Below, in pieces: positions 1 to 7,297 of a stretch of 11,745 nt of DNA. The notes below the pieces were generated by a model. That model saw only the letters and a list, made by a program, of their open reading frames with translations. It was not told the DNA's origin and did no database searches. Numbering within the stretch: position 1 is the stretch's first letter; the number at the start of each line of letters is the position of its first letter. The DNA comes from Lachnospiraceae bacterium UBA3772 (GTDB lineage: Bacteria; Bacillota; Clostridia; Lachnospirales; Lachnospiraceae). The stretch is taken from positions 1 to 11,745 of the forward strand of contig DFFQ01000095.1 of assembly GCA_002371025.1 (NCBI GenBank), given 5' to 3'. The translations under genes were made by a program, and so were the position numbers.

Positions 1-1973
1 TTAAGAGAGCATTCATGCCTTACGGTGGTATCAAGATGGCTGAAGAAGCTCTTGAGATGTATGGATATACACCAAACCCAGAATTCCACAAGATTTTCAA
101 TGTTTACCATAAGACACACAACCAGGCAGTATTTGATGCTTATACAGAAGAGATGAGACTTGCTCGTAAGACTCACATCGTTACAGGTCTTCCTGATACT
201 TATGGTCGTGGACGTATCGTAGGTGACTACAGAAGAGTTGCTCTTTACGGTATCGATCAGATCATCGCTTGGAAAGAAGAAGATAAGAAGAACATCGGCT
301 GCGGCGTTATGACAGATGATGTTATCCGTTTAAGAGAAGAAGTTGCTGATCAGATTAAGGCACTTAAGAAGATGAAAGTTATGGCTCAGTCATACGGTTT
401 CGATATTTCTAAGCCAGCTACAACAGCTAAGGAAGCTGTTCAGTGGTTATACTTCGGATACCTTGCAGCTATCAAGACACAGAACGGTGCTGCTATGTCA
501 GTTGGTCGTGTATCAACATTCCTTGATATCTACTTCGAGAGAGATCTTAAGAAGGGTATTATCACAGAGGAACAGGCACAGGAGATCATCGATCACTTCG
601 TAATGAAGCTTCGTATGGTTAAGTTCGCTCGTATTGAGTCATACAACCAGTTATTCTCAGGAGACCCAGTTTGGGCAACACTTGAAGTTGGTGGTATCGG
701 ATCAGACGGACGTTCACATGTAACAAAGAACGATTATCGTTTCTTACATACACTTGAGAACATGGGACCAGCTCCAGAACCAAACCTTACAGTTCTTTAC
801 TCATCAAAGTTACAGGATAACTTCAAGAGATATGCCGCTAAGATTTCAGTTCTTACATCTTCAATCCAGTATGAGAACGATGACGTTATGAAGCCAATCT
901 GGGGCGATGATTACTCAATCTGCTGCTGCGTATCTGCAACACAGACAGGTAAGGAACTTCAGTTCTTCGGCGCTCGTGCTAACCTTGCTAAGGCTCTTCT
1001 TTATGCTATCAACGGTGGTAAAGATGAGAACCCTAAGTTCGCTGATAAGGAAACAGGTGCTCCACTTCAGTGCGGTCCTGCTTATGCTCCTATCACATCA
1101 GAATATCTTGATTATGATGAAGTAATTGAAAAATATAAGAAGATGCTTGACTGGATCGCTGACATCTATGTTAACATCCTTGACTTAATCCACTACATGC
1201 ATGATAAGTACTTCTATGAAGCTGCAGAGATGGCACTCATCGATACAGATGCCAGACGTACATTTGCTACAGGTATCGCTGGTTTCTCACACGTTATCGA
1301 TTCACTTTCAGCTATTAAGTATGCTAAGGTTAAGGTAATCCGTGACGAGAAGACAGGTCTTGCTACAGACTTCGAAGTTGAAGGCGATTTCCCTAAGTAT
1401 GGTAACGACGATGACAGAGCTGACGAGATCGGTGTATGGCTCCTTCATGAGTTCATCACAGATGTTAAGAAGAGACATACATATCGTAATGCAGAGCCTA
1501 CAACATCACTTCTTACAATTACATCTAACGTAGTATATGGTAAGTTCACAGGTAACCTTCCTGATGGAAGACGTGCTTGGACGCCATTTGCTCCAGGTGC
1601 TAACCCATCATACGGTGCTGAGACAAGCGGACTTCTTGCTTCACTTAACTCAGTAGCTAAGATCCCATACAAGTGGGCTCTCGATGGTATCTCAAATACT
1701 CAGTCAATGAACCCAGGCGCTCTTGGACATTCAGATGAAGAGAAGGTTTCTAACCTTGTAAGCGCTATGGACGGATACTTCGATCAGGGTGCACATCACC
1801 TTAACGTAAATGTATTCGGTAGAGAAATGCTTCTTGACGCTCAGGCTCATCCAGAGAAGCCAGAGTATGCTAACTTCACAATCCGTGTTTCTGGTTACGC
1901 TGTTAAGTTCATCAGCCTTACAAAGGAACAGCAGGATGACGTTATCTCAAGAACATTCCACGACAGACTTTAA
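1..1973 (+). CDS. pflB: Pyruvate formate-lyase (formate C-acetyltransferase), 5'-truncated by the window edge
   Basis: This glycyl-radical enzyme converts pyruvate and CoA to acetyl-CoA and formate in the anaerobic cytoplasm. The reading frame is already open at base 3 and reads KRAF before the first ATG at 15, matching the interior of known PFLs (LMPFGGIKM in E. coli). About 100 N-terminal residues therefore lie outside the window, and base 15 is not a real start. Numbered from that ATG, residues 303-305 are Cys-Cys-Cys; the last two align with catalytic Cys418/Cys419 of E. coli, and the first replaces an alanine. The glycyl-radical motif RVSGYAV has its glycine at residue 627, 25 residues from the C-terminus, the usual spacing. 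Lysine is written mostly AAG and many arginines are CGT, unlike neighbouring genes and typical of a very highly expressed gene. The activase gene pflA follows. Confidence 0.97.
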   Translation, partial: KRAFMPYGGIKMAEEALEMYGYTPNPEFHKIFNVYHKTHNQAVFDAYTEEMRLARKTHIVTGLPDTYGRGRIVGDYRRVALYGIDQIIAWKEEDKKNIGCGVMTDDVIRLREEVADQIKALKKMKVMAQSYGFDISKPATTAKEAVQWLYFGYLAAIKTQNGAAMSVGRVSTFLDIYFERDLKKGIITEEQAQEIIDHFVMKLRMVKFARIESYNQLFSGDPVWATLEVGGIGSDGRSHVTKNDYRFLHTLENMGPAPEPNLTVLYSSKLQDNFKRYAAKISVLTSSIQYENDDVMKPIWGDDYSICCCVSATQTGKELQFFGARANLAKALLYAINGGKDENPKFADKETGAPLQCGPAYAPITSEYLDYDEVIEKYKKMLDWIADIYVNILDLIHYMHDKYFYEAAEMALIDTDARRTFATGIAGFSHVIDSLSAIKYAKVKVIRDEKTGLATDFEVEGDFPKYGNDDDRADEIGVWLLHEFITDVKKRHTYRNAEPTTSLLTITSNVVYGKFTGNLPDGRRAWTPFAPGANPSYGAETSGLLASLNSVAKIPYKWALDGISNTQSMNPGALGHSDEEKVSNLVSAMDGYFDQGAHHLNVNVFGREMLLDAQAHPEKPEYANFTIRVSGYAVKFISLTKEQQDDVISRTFHDRL

Positions 1974-1989
1974 TCAGCGTGCTGATTAA
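1970..1989. repeat. Perfect 9-bp inverted repeat overlapping the pflB stop codon
   Basis: TTAATCAGC (1970-1978) and GCTGATTAA (1981-1989) are exact reverse complements separated by two bases, and the left arm contains the TAA stop. No T-run follows, so it is not a terminator by itself. In RNA it could form a small 3' hairpin, opened to a four-base loop, that stabilises the mRNA end. As DNA it could be a palindromic protein site. The role is not known. Confidence 0.5.
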
Positions 1990-2014
1990 TGGTTCAGTAG
2001 ATTAGATTTATATT

Positions 2015-2051
2015 ACAGCCCTGTAAGGATACTCCTCACAGGGCTGTTTTT
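2015..2051 (+). terminator. Intrinsic terminator between pflB and pflA
   Basis: ACAGCCCTGT (2015-2024) pairs perfectly with ACAGGGCTGT (2038-2047). Inside it AGGA (2026-2029) pairs with TCCT (2033-2036) around a three-base loop. A run of T's (2047-2051) follows. It lies 42 bases after the pflB stop and only about 22 bases before the pflA ribosome binding site, so it probably lets through a minority of transcripts to give low pflA expression. Confidence 0.85.
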
Positions 2052-2085
2052 GAAAAAGAAATTATTTACCCCCAAGGAGGTAGTT

Positions 2086-2832
2086 ATGGCAGAAGAAAAG
2101 ATTACAGGAATTATAAATGATACAGAAAGCTTTGGAGCTGTTGATGGACCTGGTATCAGATTCATCGTATTTATGCAGGGGTGCCATATGAGATGCCGCT
2201 ATTGCCATAATCCAGAAACCTGGGCACTTACAGGCGGTACAGAAAGAACACCAGAAGATGTTCTGAAGCAGGCACTTAGATATAAAACATATTGGAAAAA
2301 TGGTGGCGGAATCACAGTAAGTGGTGGTGAGGCCCTTGTACAGATAGATTTTGTAACAAAACTTTTCCAGCTTTGTAAAGAACAGGGAATCAACACCTGT
2401 CTTGATACATCTGGAAATCCATTTACAAGAGAAGAGCCATTCTTTAGTAAGTTTAAAGAACTTATGAAAGTTACAGACCTTGTAATGCTTGATATTAAAC
2501 AGATCGATAACTGCAAGCATAAAGAACTAACAGGATGGACTAATGAAAACATCCTAGACATGGCAAGATATATGTCAGATAATGGAATACGTATGTGGAT
2601 AAGACATGTTCTTGTTCCAGGAATCACAACTAATGAAGAAGACTTAAAGAAACTTGCAGATTTTATAAGTACACTTAAAACAGTAGACAAAGTTGAAGTT
2701 TTACCTTATCATTCATTAGGTATACCAAAATATGATAAACTTGGTATAGAGTACTCACTTAGAGATACAGAAGCACCATCAGATGAAGAGATTGATCTGG
2801 CAGAATCAATTCTTGGTATTAAGAAAGCGTAG
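2086..2832 (+). CDS. pflA: Pyruvate formate-lyase-activating enzyme (radical SAM)
   Basis: The protein uses a [4Fe-4S] cluster and S-adenosylmethionine to install the glycyl radical on PflB. The ATG at 2086 is chosen because AAGGAGG (2074-2080) sits just before it. The longer frame from a TTG at 2050 begins in the terminator T-run and would translate the ribosome binding site. The product is 248 residues, the usual length for PflA (about 245). The radical-SAM cysteines are Cys33, Cys37 and Cys40 in GCHMRCRYCHNP, the CxxxCxxC pattern of the family, and a SAM-contacting glycine-rich GGITVSGGEAL segment follows. The gene sits behind pflB and its hairpin. No convincing separate promoter fits between them, so expression is probably by read-through. 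A weak TATATT at 2009-2014 could start a transcript inside the hairpin arm. Confidence 0.96.
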   Translation: MAEEKITGIINDTESFGAVDGPGIRFIVFMQGCHMRCRYCHNPETWALTGGTERTPEDVLKQALRYKTYWKNGGGITVSGGEALVQIDFVTKLFQLCKEQGINTCLDTSGNPFTREEPFFSKFKELMKVTDLVMLDIKQIDNCKHKELTGWTNENILDMARYMSDNGIRMWIRHVLVPGITTNEEDLKKLADFISTLKTVDKVEVLPYHSLGIPKYDKLGIEYSLRDTEAPSDEEIDLAESILGIKKA

Positions 2833-2837
2833 GGTTT

Positions 2838-3731
2838 ATGGGACTACTTATTTTTATAATTATTTGGTACGCTCTTGTAGGAAAGAACAGTCCAAAATTT
2901 TATAGATTCTTTCATTCAGGTGTAAAGGGTATATTCTCCGTCTTCAGAGGTTGTGGAACAATCTTTGGAGTTATGATACTTGTGGGCCTTTTATCCAGTA
3001 GTACAACATTTATCGGAGCGGGCTTTGTTATCGGAGTCATATTACTTATCCTTTCAGGTATAAATAAGAATAAAGATAAGAAAAAGATTTACAATACGGC
3101 TGAAAAAAATATCAATGCAGATGATTATAAATTGCCTGAATCAGTTAAGAAGAGAATTAAGATCATTAAAGAGTTCGACTCAAAATATGAGCTTAATCTT
3201 ACAGAAGATCAGATGTCGAGAATAGCTGAAGCATCTTATTATTCACCTTCCTGGAAGAAGGAAGTATTTGATATGAATAAGTCTTATCATGTTACAAATG
3301 AGTGGATAAAAACAGATAATTCATGGCTAAGGGCATATCTTAGCGCATTTACAGTTATGCAGATCTCTTCGGATTTTGAAATGCAAAAGCAGATAGTGGA
3401 AGATACCGTAAAAGAAATTCTTATGACGGTGAGACCAAGAGATTTCGTTTCGATAGATGCCTGTGTTGATGCAATAAATAGAAAATATTATACATTGCTG
3501 GATGAACCTAAATTCATGTGTCTCATCAGATTTATGGAAAAGAGAGGTTATACGGTTGTACTTCCAAATGGTGCAAAGAAGATGAAAGTGGAAGATATAG
3601 ATCTTAAGAACTTAGAAAAGCTTTATGATCAGATGGATGCAGCAGATTTAAAGACTGATGCAAAGAATAATAATCAGTACTACCATAATAATGAAGAAGA
3701 TAATGACAGAGGAATGACTCCAGGATTCTAA
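2838..3731 (+). CDS. Membrane-anchored protein of unknown function, downstream of pflA
   Basis: I do not recognise this 297-residue protein. A short hydrophobic stretch lies at residues 3-14, followed by a basic segment (16-37) and two stronger hydrophobic segments (about 40-53 and 57-73) that look like a membrane hairpin. From residue 75 on it is hydrophilic and mostly helical in character, with many Lys, Glu and Asp and aromatic pairs. It ends in an Asn/Asp/His-rich tail from about residue 275. There are no enzyme motifs, no zinc-binding cysteine pairs and no signal-peptidase site. The start ATG lies 5 bases after the pflA stop, and only a weak AGGG stands before it, which suggests co-transcription and translational coupling with pflA. 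Whether it has any role in formate metabolism is unknown. The frame is real: it is long, has codon use like its neighbours and is closed by a terminator. Confidence 0.8.
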   Translation: MGLLIFIIIWYALVGKNSPKFYRFFHSGVKGIFSVFRGCGTIFGVMILVGLLSSSTTFIGAGFVIGVILLILSGINKNKDKKKIYNTAEKNINADDYKLPESVKKRIKIIKEFDSKYELNLTEDQMSRIAEASYYSPSWKKEVFDMNKSYHVTNEWIKTDNSWLRAYLSAFTVMQISSDFEMQKQIVEDTVKEILMTVRPRDFVSIDACVDAINRKYYTLLDEPKFMCLIRFMEKRGYTVVLPNGAKKMKVEDIDLKNLEKLYDQMDAADLKTDAKNNNQYYHNNEEDNDRGMTPGF

Positions 3732-3732
3732 T

Positions 3733-3765
3733 AAAAAAGGCGCCTTTTGATGAGGCGCCTTTTTT
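3733..3765. terminator. Symmetric bidirectional terminator between converging genes
   Basis: AAAAAAGGCGCC (3733-3744) and GGCGCCTTTTTT (3754-3765) are exact reverse complements around a nine-base loop. On either strand this reads as a GC hairpin followed by six T's. It begins one base after the stop of the + strand gene and lies about 30 bases past the end of rpiB on the - strand, so it can end transcription from both sides. Confidence 0.92.
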
Positions 3766-3796
3766 ATGGGTATAACCAAAATGCTGTATGTTTTTT

Positions 3797-4240
3797 TTAC
3801 TGAGCCATTGATGGATCAAACATGCTTAATCTACGAATGTGTCTTTCGTCATTTGAAAATGGAGTATCTATAAAGTTATCAACGATAAGATTTGCAAGTC
3901 CTGGTCCAATGATTCTTCCACCCATGCAAAGGACATTTGCGTTATTATGTTCCTTTGTTGCTGCTGCTGAGAACGCATCGTGGCAAAGAGCTGCGCGGAT
4001 GCCTTCAACTTTATTAGCTGCCATAGACATTCCGAGACCTGTACCACAGATAAGAATACCCAGATCTGCTTCCTTAGAAACAACTGCAGAAGTAACTTCT
4101 TTTGCGTATGTAGGATAATCTACAGAAGATGTGTCATTACATCCAAAATCGATAAATTCGATTCCTCTTTCTTTTAAATGTTTAAGAACTTCAAGCTTAA
4201 GTTCATATCCACCATGATCACAACCAATTGCGATTTTCAT
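3797..4240 (-). CDS. rpiB: Ribose-5-phosphate isomerase B
   Basis: The enzyme interconverts ribose 5-phosphate and ribulose 5-phosphate in the pentose phosphate pathway. The start is the ATG at 4240, seven bases after a GGAGG. A longer frame from a TTG at 4255 would translate that ribosome binding site and is rejected. The product has 147 residues, like E. coli RpiB (149). Seen motifs are GCDHGGYELK at 6-15 (Asp8, His9), DYPTYA at 41-46, the catalytic-base Cys65 in CGTGLG, and HNNANVL at 98-104 followed by a GGR motif, all hallmarks of the RpiB/LacAB family. LacA/LacB are relatives but lack this whole set in one chain. It lies downstream of sua5 on the same strand with a gap of 106 bases. That gap may hold a weak promoter (CTTACA, then TATTAT, reading leftward). 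Confidence 0.95.
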   Translation of the reverse strand: MKIAIGCDHGGYELKLEVLKHLKERGIEFIDFGCNDTSSVDYPTYAKEVTSAVVSKEADLGILICGTGLGMSMAANKVEGIRAALCHDAFSAAATKEHNNANVLCMGGRIIGPGLANLIVDNFIDTPFSNDERHIRRLSMFDPSMAQ

Positions 4241-4346
4241 TTTTGTTTCCTCCAAAATAATGTGTAAAAATAAATATATATAAATAGCATATAGAAATAA
4301 TATAGGCTATCTATTAATGATGTAAGAATAAAATGTGAAATGATAA

Positions 4347-5402
4347 TTAAACAAGAATAACTTTATGACCTGCAGACTTAATAAGTCTATTCATTATGGC
4401 ACCGCCGAAATCATCTCTGTTAAATCCTTCACTATAAATGAAATCAGCATTTATAGCATCACATTCTCTAAGAGCAGCATAAAGTCTGGAAGCCACCGTA
4501 GTTCCGTCACCTTTTTCTCCAAGAAGAATGATATTGTTACATTTATAAAAAGACATTTTATCTTTTGTAGTAAGAACAGCGACTTTAAAGCCTTCTTTAG
4601 TTTTTTCCTCAACAAGAGAGTTGATCTTATTTATTACTTCATCAGTAACAATAGATTCGTTCTTTTCTGATTCTACTATAAAAAGCTGTCCATGAGGAGC
4701 GTAGTGGGTATATTTCATACCAGGTGCTTTTGGATGAAGATTCTTATCAGGTGAAATAAGTGCTTTATCAATTTCAACTTCACCTATTATAGATTCAAGC
4801 ATCTTTTTGGTTATAAAACCAGGACGGCAAATAGTAGGAATATCACTTGTCATATCAACAATAGTTGATTCAATCCCGATTCCAACAGGACCTCCATCAA
4901 GGATCATATCGATCTTTCCGTTTAAATCTTCAATAACGTGTTCCGCTGTTGAAGGAGAAGGACGACCTGATGTATTGGCAGATGGTGCAGCGATATAAAC
5001 GCCGCTTTCCCTTATAAGTCTTGCTGCATCAGGATGAGAAGGCATTCTGATGGCAACGGTATTTAATCCACCGGTAGTTTCTTTTGGAACCAGTTCCTTC
5101 TTATTAAAAATAAGTGTCATTGGACCAGGCCAAAAAGCTTCCATAAGAGCCTCTGCTTTAGGAGATACATTTTCGGCAAGCTTATAAACATCCTTTATAT
5201 CAGCTATGTGGACAATTAATGGGTTGTCACTTGGGCGTCCCTTAGCTTTATAAATGTTCATAGATGCTTCGGGACGAAGGGCATCTCCGCCAAGACCATA
5301 GACAGTTTCAGTTGGAAATGCAACAAGGCCGCCTTTTTTTAATATTTCGCTGGCTACTGAAATAGCATCTTCTTCATTGGTTTTTTTAATGATAGTTTCC
5401 AT
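4347..5402 (-). CDS. ywlC: L-threonylcarbamoyladenylate synthase, long Sua5/YwlC type
   Basis: The enzyme makes threonylcarbamoyl-AMP from threonine, bicarbonate and ATP, the first step of the t6A37 modification of ANN-decoding tRNAs. From the ATG at 5402 the product has 351 residues, close to B. subtilis YwlC (346). The N-terminal YrdC domain spans about 5-200, with FPTETVYGLG (29-38), KAKGRPSDNPL (52-62) and a later SANTSGRPSPS motif. A linker with APGMKYTHYAPHG follows, and a C-terminal Sua5 domain runs to the end, ending FGGAIMNRLIKSA, a typical Sua5 tail. An upstream in-frame ATG at 5456 adds 18 residues that do not fit the family and has no ribosome binding site. The ribosome binding site of the chosen start (AAAAGAGA) is weak. 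rpiB follows on the same strand. The short TsaC form lacks the second domain, so this is the Sua5 form. Confidence 0.95.
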   Translation of the reverse strand: METIIKKTNEEDAISVASEILKKGGLVAFPTETVYGLGGDALRPEASMNIYKAKGRPSDNPLIVHIADIKDVYKLAENVSPKAEALMEAFWPGPMTLIFNKKELVPKETTGGLNTVAIRMPSHPDAARLIRESGVYIAAPSANTSGRPSPSTAEHVIEDLNGKIDMILDGGPVGIGIESTIVDMTSDIPTICRPGFITKKMLESIIGEVEIDKALISPDKNLHPKAPGMKYTHYAPHGQLFIVESEKNESIVTDEVINKINSLVEEKTKEGFKVAVLTTKDKMSFYKCNNIILLGEKGDGTTVASRLYAALRECDAINADFIYSEGFNRDDFGGAIMNRLIKSAGHKVILV

Positions 5403-5446
5403 TAGATTTATCTCTTTTAAAATATAATTTACAAAACACTCTAATA

Positions 5447-5475
5447 GGTATAACATTAAATTAATTGCAAATCAA
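5447..5475 (-). promoter_or_regulatory. Candidate sigma-A promoter for sua5/ywlC
   Basis: Read on the - strand, TTGATT (5475-5470) is followed after 17 bases by TATACC (5452-5447). This places a start near 5440, about 38 bases before the ATG. The -10 matches only four of six positions, so confidence is moderate to low. Confidence 0.4.
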
Positions 5476-5505
5476 GGATTTATAAGGGGTTTTTGGAAAT
5501 TTTGG

Positions 5506-5535
5506 TTGACACAGGACAGTGTGTATTGTTATAAT
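5506..5535 (+). promoter_or_regulatory. Consensus sigma-A promoter of the NlpC/P60 gene
   Basis: TTGACA (5506-5511) and TATAAT (5530-5535) both match the sigma-A consensus perfectly, with an 18-base spacer. The start would be near 5542, giving a leader of about 100 bases. The spacer carries an inverted repeat, ACACA (5509-5513) and TGTGT (5520-5524), separated by six bases, that could be an operator. Confidence 0.8.
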
Positions 5536-5540
5536 CGGAA

Positions 5541-5567
5541 TGTAATAAGTTGTAACAATTTTGTAAT
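5541..5567 (+). promoter_or_regulatory. WalR-type direct-repeat box
   Basis: TGTAAC (5551-5556), five bases, TGTAAT (5562-5567) fits exactly the WalR (YycF) consensus TGTWAH-N5-TGTWAH. A third half-site, TGTAAT, lies at 5541-5546 with a four-base gap. WalR controls cell-wall hydrolase genes in low-GC Firmicutes, and the next gene encodes one. The box lies at and just after the expected transcription start of the consensus promoter, a position associated with repression in B. subtilis. A second, weaker promoter downstream would make it an activator site. Confidence 0.6.
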
Positions 5568-5641
5568 AAATAACGACCAGATTTAAAAGAATCTTAACAT
5601 AATACTATATCTTGAGGTCAGATTTTTTAGGAGGACAAATA

Positions 5642-6955
5642 ATGTATAAGCCATCAAAGAAGCTTATAACAGTAGGAATCGCTACTATGTTCTTAGTATC
5701 ATCAGTAGCAGTTAATGCAGGACAAAGGTATGATTCTTCAAACGTGGGAATTTCATCAAAGGTAGATGAGTATTTAGAAGAAGGTAATTCAGCTTCTGGA
5801 CTTACAGAGAAAACAGGTGTTGTAACAGAAGCTAATTCAGTAACATATAATCCTAATACAGCTAATATCACTAATGCACTTAAAGCTGTTAAAGGCGGTG
5901 CAGTTTTTGATAACAAGAAAGATACTAATAAGGTTAAATATCCTCAGTTTGAGAACAGAGCCATAGTTACAGTATCAGGAACACTTAATATCAGAGCTGA
6001 GGCAAGTGCTGATTCAGATATAATAGGTACAGTTCCAACAGGTGGTATACTTTATATAGAAGAAAAGGGTGCAGAATGGACTCTTATTTCATCTGGAGAC
6101 TGTTATGGATATGTAAAGAATGAATATATCGCATTTGGTGATGCAGCAGGTGACTGGGCATCGGCAAATGGTTTATCTAAAGTTGCAAGAATAAATACTA
6201 CAACCCTTAATGTAAGAACAGAAGCAAATGAAAATGCAGATTGCATCACCATGGTTGCTGAGGGTGAAGAATATGATCTGGTTAATAGTTCAAACGGCTG
6301 GACATGCATTTTAATAAATGGACAGAATGGATATGTTAAATCAGATTACGTAGATATTAGATTTAAAGTAGAATATGCATCATCAAAACAGAGCGAAAGT
6401 ACAGAAGAGAGCACATCATCATCTGAAGAAAGCTCAGCTGAAGATAGTTCATATTCAGAAAGCTCATATTCAGAAAGTTCATCTAGCAGTTCATCATATG
6501 ATGACGACGATGACGATGATTATTCAAGTTCATCATCATCTGAAAGCAGCAGCTCTCAGTCAACAGTTTCTGTAACAAACGATGGTATTTCATCAACAAA
6601 ACAGGCGCTTGTAAATTATGCTCTTCAGTTTGTTGGTAATCCATATGTATATGGTGGTGAAAGCCTTACAAATGGAACAGACTGCTCAGGATTTACAATG
6701 CTTGTATATAGAGAGTTTGGAATTTCTATTCCACACGGTGCTACAAGCCAGTCATATTATGGAACACCTATTTCAGTAGATGATGTAGAACCAGGAGATC
6801 TCCTTTTCTATACAGATGATGAAGGTGGATATGGTCATGTAACTATGTATATTGGTAATGGCCAGGTTGTTCATGCAAGTACTCCAAGTACAGGAATCAT
6901 AATCTCATCTATGGATTATAGAACACCTGCTGCAGCTAGAAGACTTATGGACTAA
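5642..6955 (+). CDS. Secreted SH3b-SH3b-NlpC/P60 peptidoglycan endopeptidase
   Basis: This is probably a cell-wall hydrolase that cuts stem peptides of peptidoglycan. The ATG at 5642 follows AGGAGG (5629-5634) by seven bases; a TTG at 5612 upstream is rejected. The product has 437 residues. A signal peptide occupies 1-26 (Lys6-Lys7, hydrophobic 8-24, cleavage after Val-Asn-Ala). Two bacterial SH3 domains follow at about 104-165 (LNIRAEAS ... GYVKNEYI) and 180-243 (LNVRTEAN ... GYVKSDYV), which in this family bind the wall. Residues about 250-318 form a Ser/Glu linker containing seven consecutive Asp. The NlpC/P60 domain covers 320-437, with catalytic Cys348 in DCSGF, His399 in GHVTMYIG and a third polar residue at His411. 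No transmembrane or sortase motif is seen, so it is likely secreted or wall-bound through SH3b. Expression is likely under WalR control. Confidence 0.93.
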   Translation: MYKPSKKLITVGIATMFLVSSVAVNAGQRYDSSNVGISSKVDEYLEEGNSASGLTEKTGVVTEANSVTYNPNTANITNALKAVKGGAVFDNKKDTNKVKYPQFENRAIVTVSGTLNIRAEASADSDIIGTVPTGGILYIEEKGAEWTLISSGDCYGYVKNEYIAFGDAAGDWASANGLSKVARINTTTLNVRTEANENADCITMVAEGEEYDLVNSSNGWTCILINGQNGYVKSDYVDIRFKVEYASSKQSESTEESTSSSEESSAEDSSYSESSYSESSSSSSSYDDDDDDDYSSSSSSESSSSQSTVSVTNDGISSTKQALVNYALQFVGNPYVYGGESLTNGTDCSGFTMLVYREFGISIPHGATSQSYYGTPISVDDVEPGDLLFYTDDEGGYGHVTMYIGNGQVVHASTPSTGIIISSMDYRTPAAARRLMD

Positions 6956-6975
6956 TTAAATAATGAAGTGTTTTG

Positions 6976-7017
6976 CTCCCCGATCCTTATCTCCTTCGTA
7001 AGGTCGGGGAGTTTTTT
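6976..7017 (+). terminator. Intrinsic terminator after the NlpC/P60 gene
   Basis: CTCCCCGA (6976-6983) pairs with TCGGGGAG (7004-7011), and CCTTA (6985-6989) with TAAGG (6999-7003), with one unpaired base between the two helices. Six T's (7012-7017) follow. Confidence 0.92.
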
Positions 7018-7112
7018 ATTCATTTACCAGGGGTTTTTATTTTGTGTAAAAGGGTGGATTTTTGCCTTTGTAAGTGTCACACGATTCCAAATTTGTAATT
7101 TTTGTGAAAATG

Positions 7113-7262
7113 GCATAAAATTATGCATAAATGGTTGATAGACATAAATGGTTGACAGTAAAGTTATCAACAATAAAAAGTGCCAAAATAGGGGTTATGA
7201 ACATAATTATCTACATTATCAACATTTTTGGCGTTAACATAATAATGATTGTTGATAACTTT
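7113..7262. repeat. Cluster of DnaA-box-like 9-mers with direct and inverted repeats, no gene
   Basis: Between the NlpC terminator and the hpf leader no coding frame is seen. TTATCAACA occurs at 7164-7172 and 7216-7224 and, on the - strand, at 7258-7250. TTATCTACA at 7207-7215 directly abuts the second copy. These differ by one or two bases from the DnaA box TTATCCACA. The first and last sit in a perfect 15-bp inverted repeat (7160-7174 with 7248-7262). A nested pair, GCCAAAA (7182-7188) and TTTTGGC (7226-7232), lies within it. To the left CATAAATGGTTGA is repeated exactly at 7126-7138 and 7143-7155, a 17-bp period. GCATAA and TTATGC (7113-7126) form a small palindrome. DnaA binding is inferred; another regulator is possible. 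In 7018-7112 I see only a possible weak promoter, TTGTAA (7093) with TAAAAT (7116). Confidence 0.6.
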
Positions 7263-7290
7263 TATATTCAAAAAGTTTGTAGAATATAAC
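7261..7290 (+). promoter_or_regulatory. Weak candidate promoter for the RNA upstream of hpf
   Basis: TTTATA (7261-7266), 18 bases, TATAAC (7285-7290) would start transcription near 7297, exactly where the structured-looking, GC-richer block begins. The -35 overlaps the end of the 15-bp inverted repeat, so a protein bound there could control it. The match to consensus is four and five of six. Confidence 0.35.
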
Positions 7291-7297
7291 AATTTGA

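Noticed and set aside
2062..2690. Long reverse-strand frames opposite pflA (152 and 163 residues)
   Set aside because: They lie wholly antisense to pflA, whose motifs are intact, and show no ribosome binding site or recognisable domain.
5403..5456. 18-residue N-terminal extension of Sua5 from the ATG at 5456
   Set aside because: There is no ribosome binding site, it overlaps the probable promoter -10 region, and family members start at the METIIKK-like position.
6375..6575. His/Lys-rich frame inside the NlpC/P60 gene
   Set aside because: It is a frame-shifted reading of the Ser/Asp linker codons; the real protein is in the other frame.
7160..7262. CRISPR array or insertion-sequence end
   Set aside because: The repeats are too few and short with no regular spacers, and there is no transposase or target-site duplication nearby.
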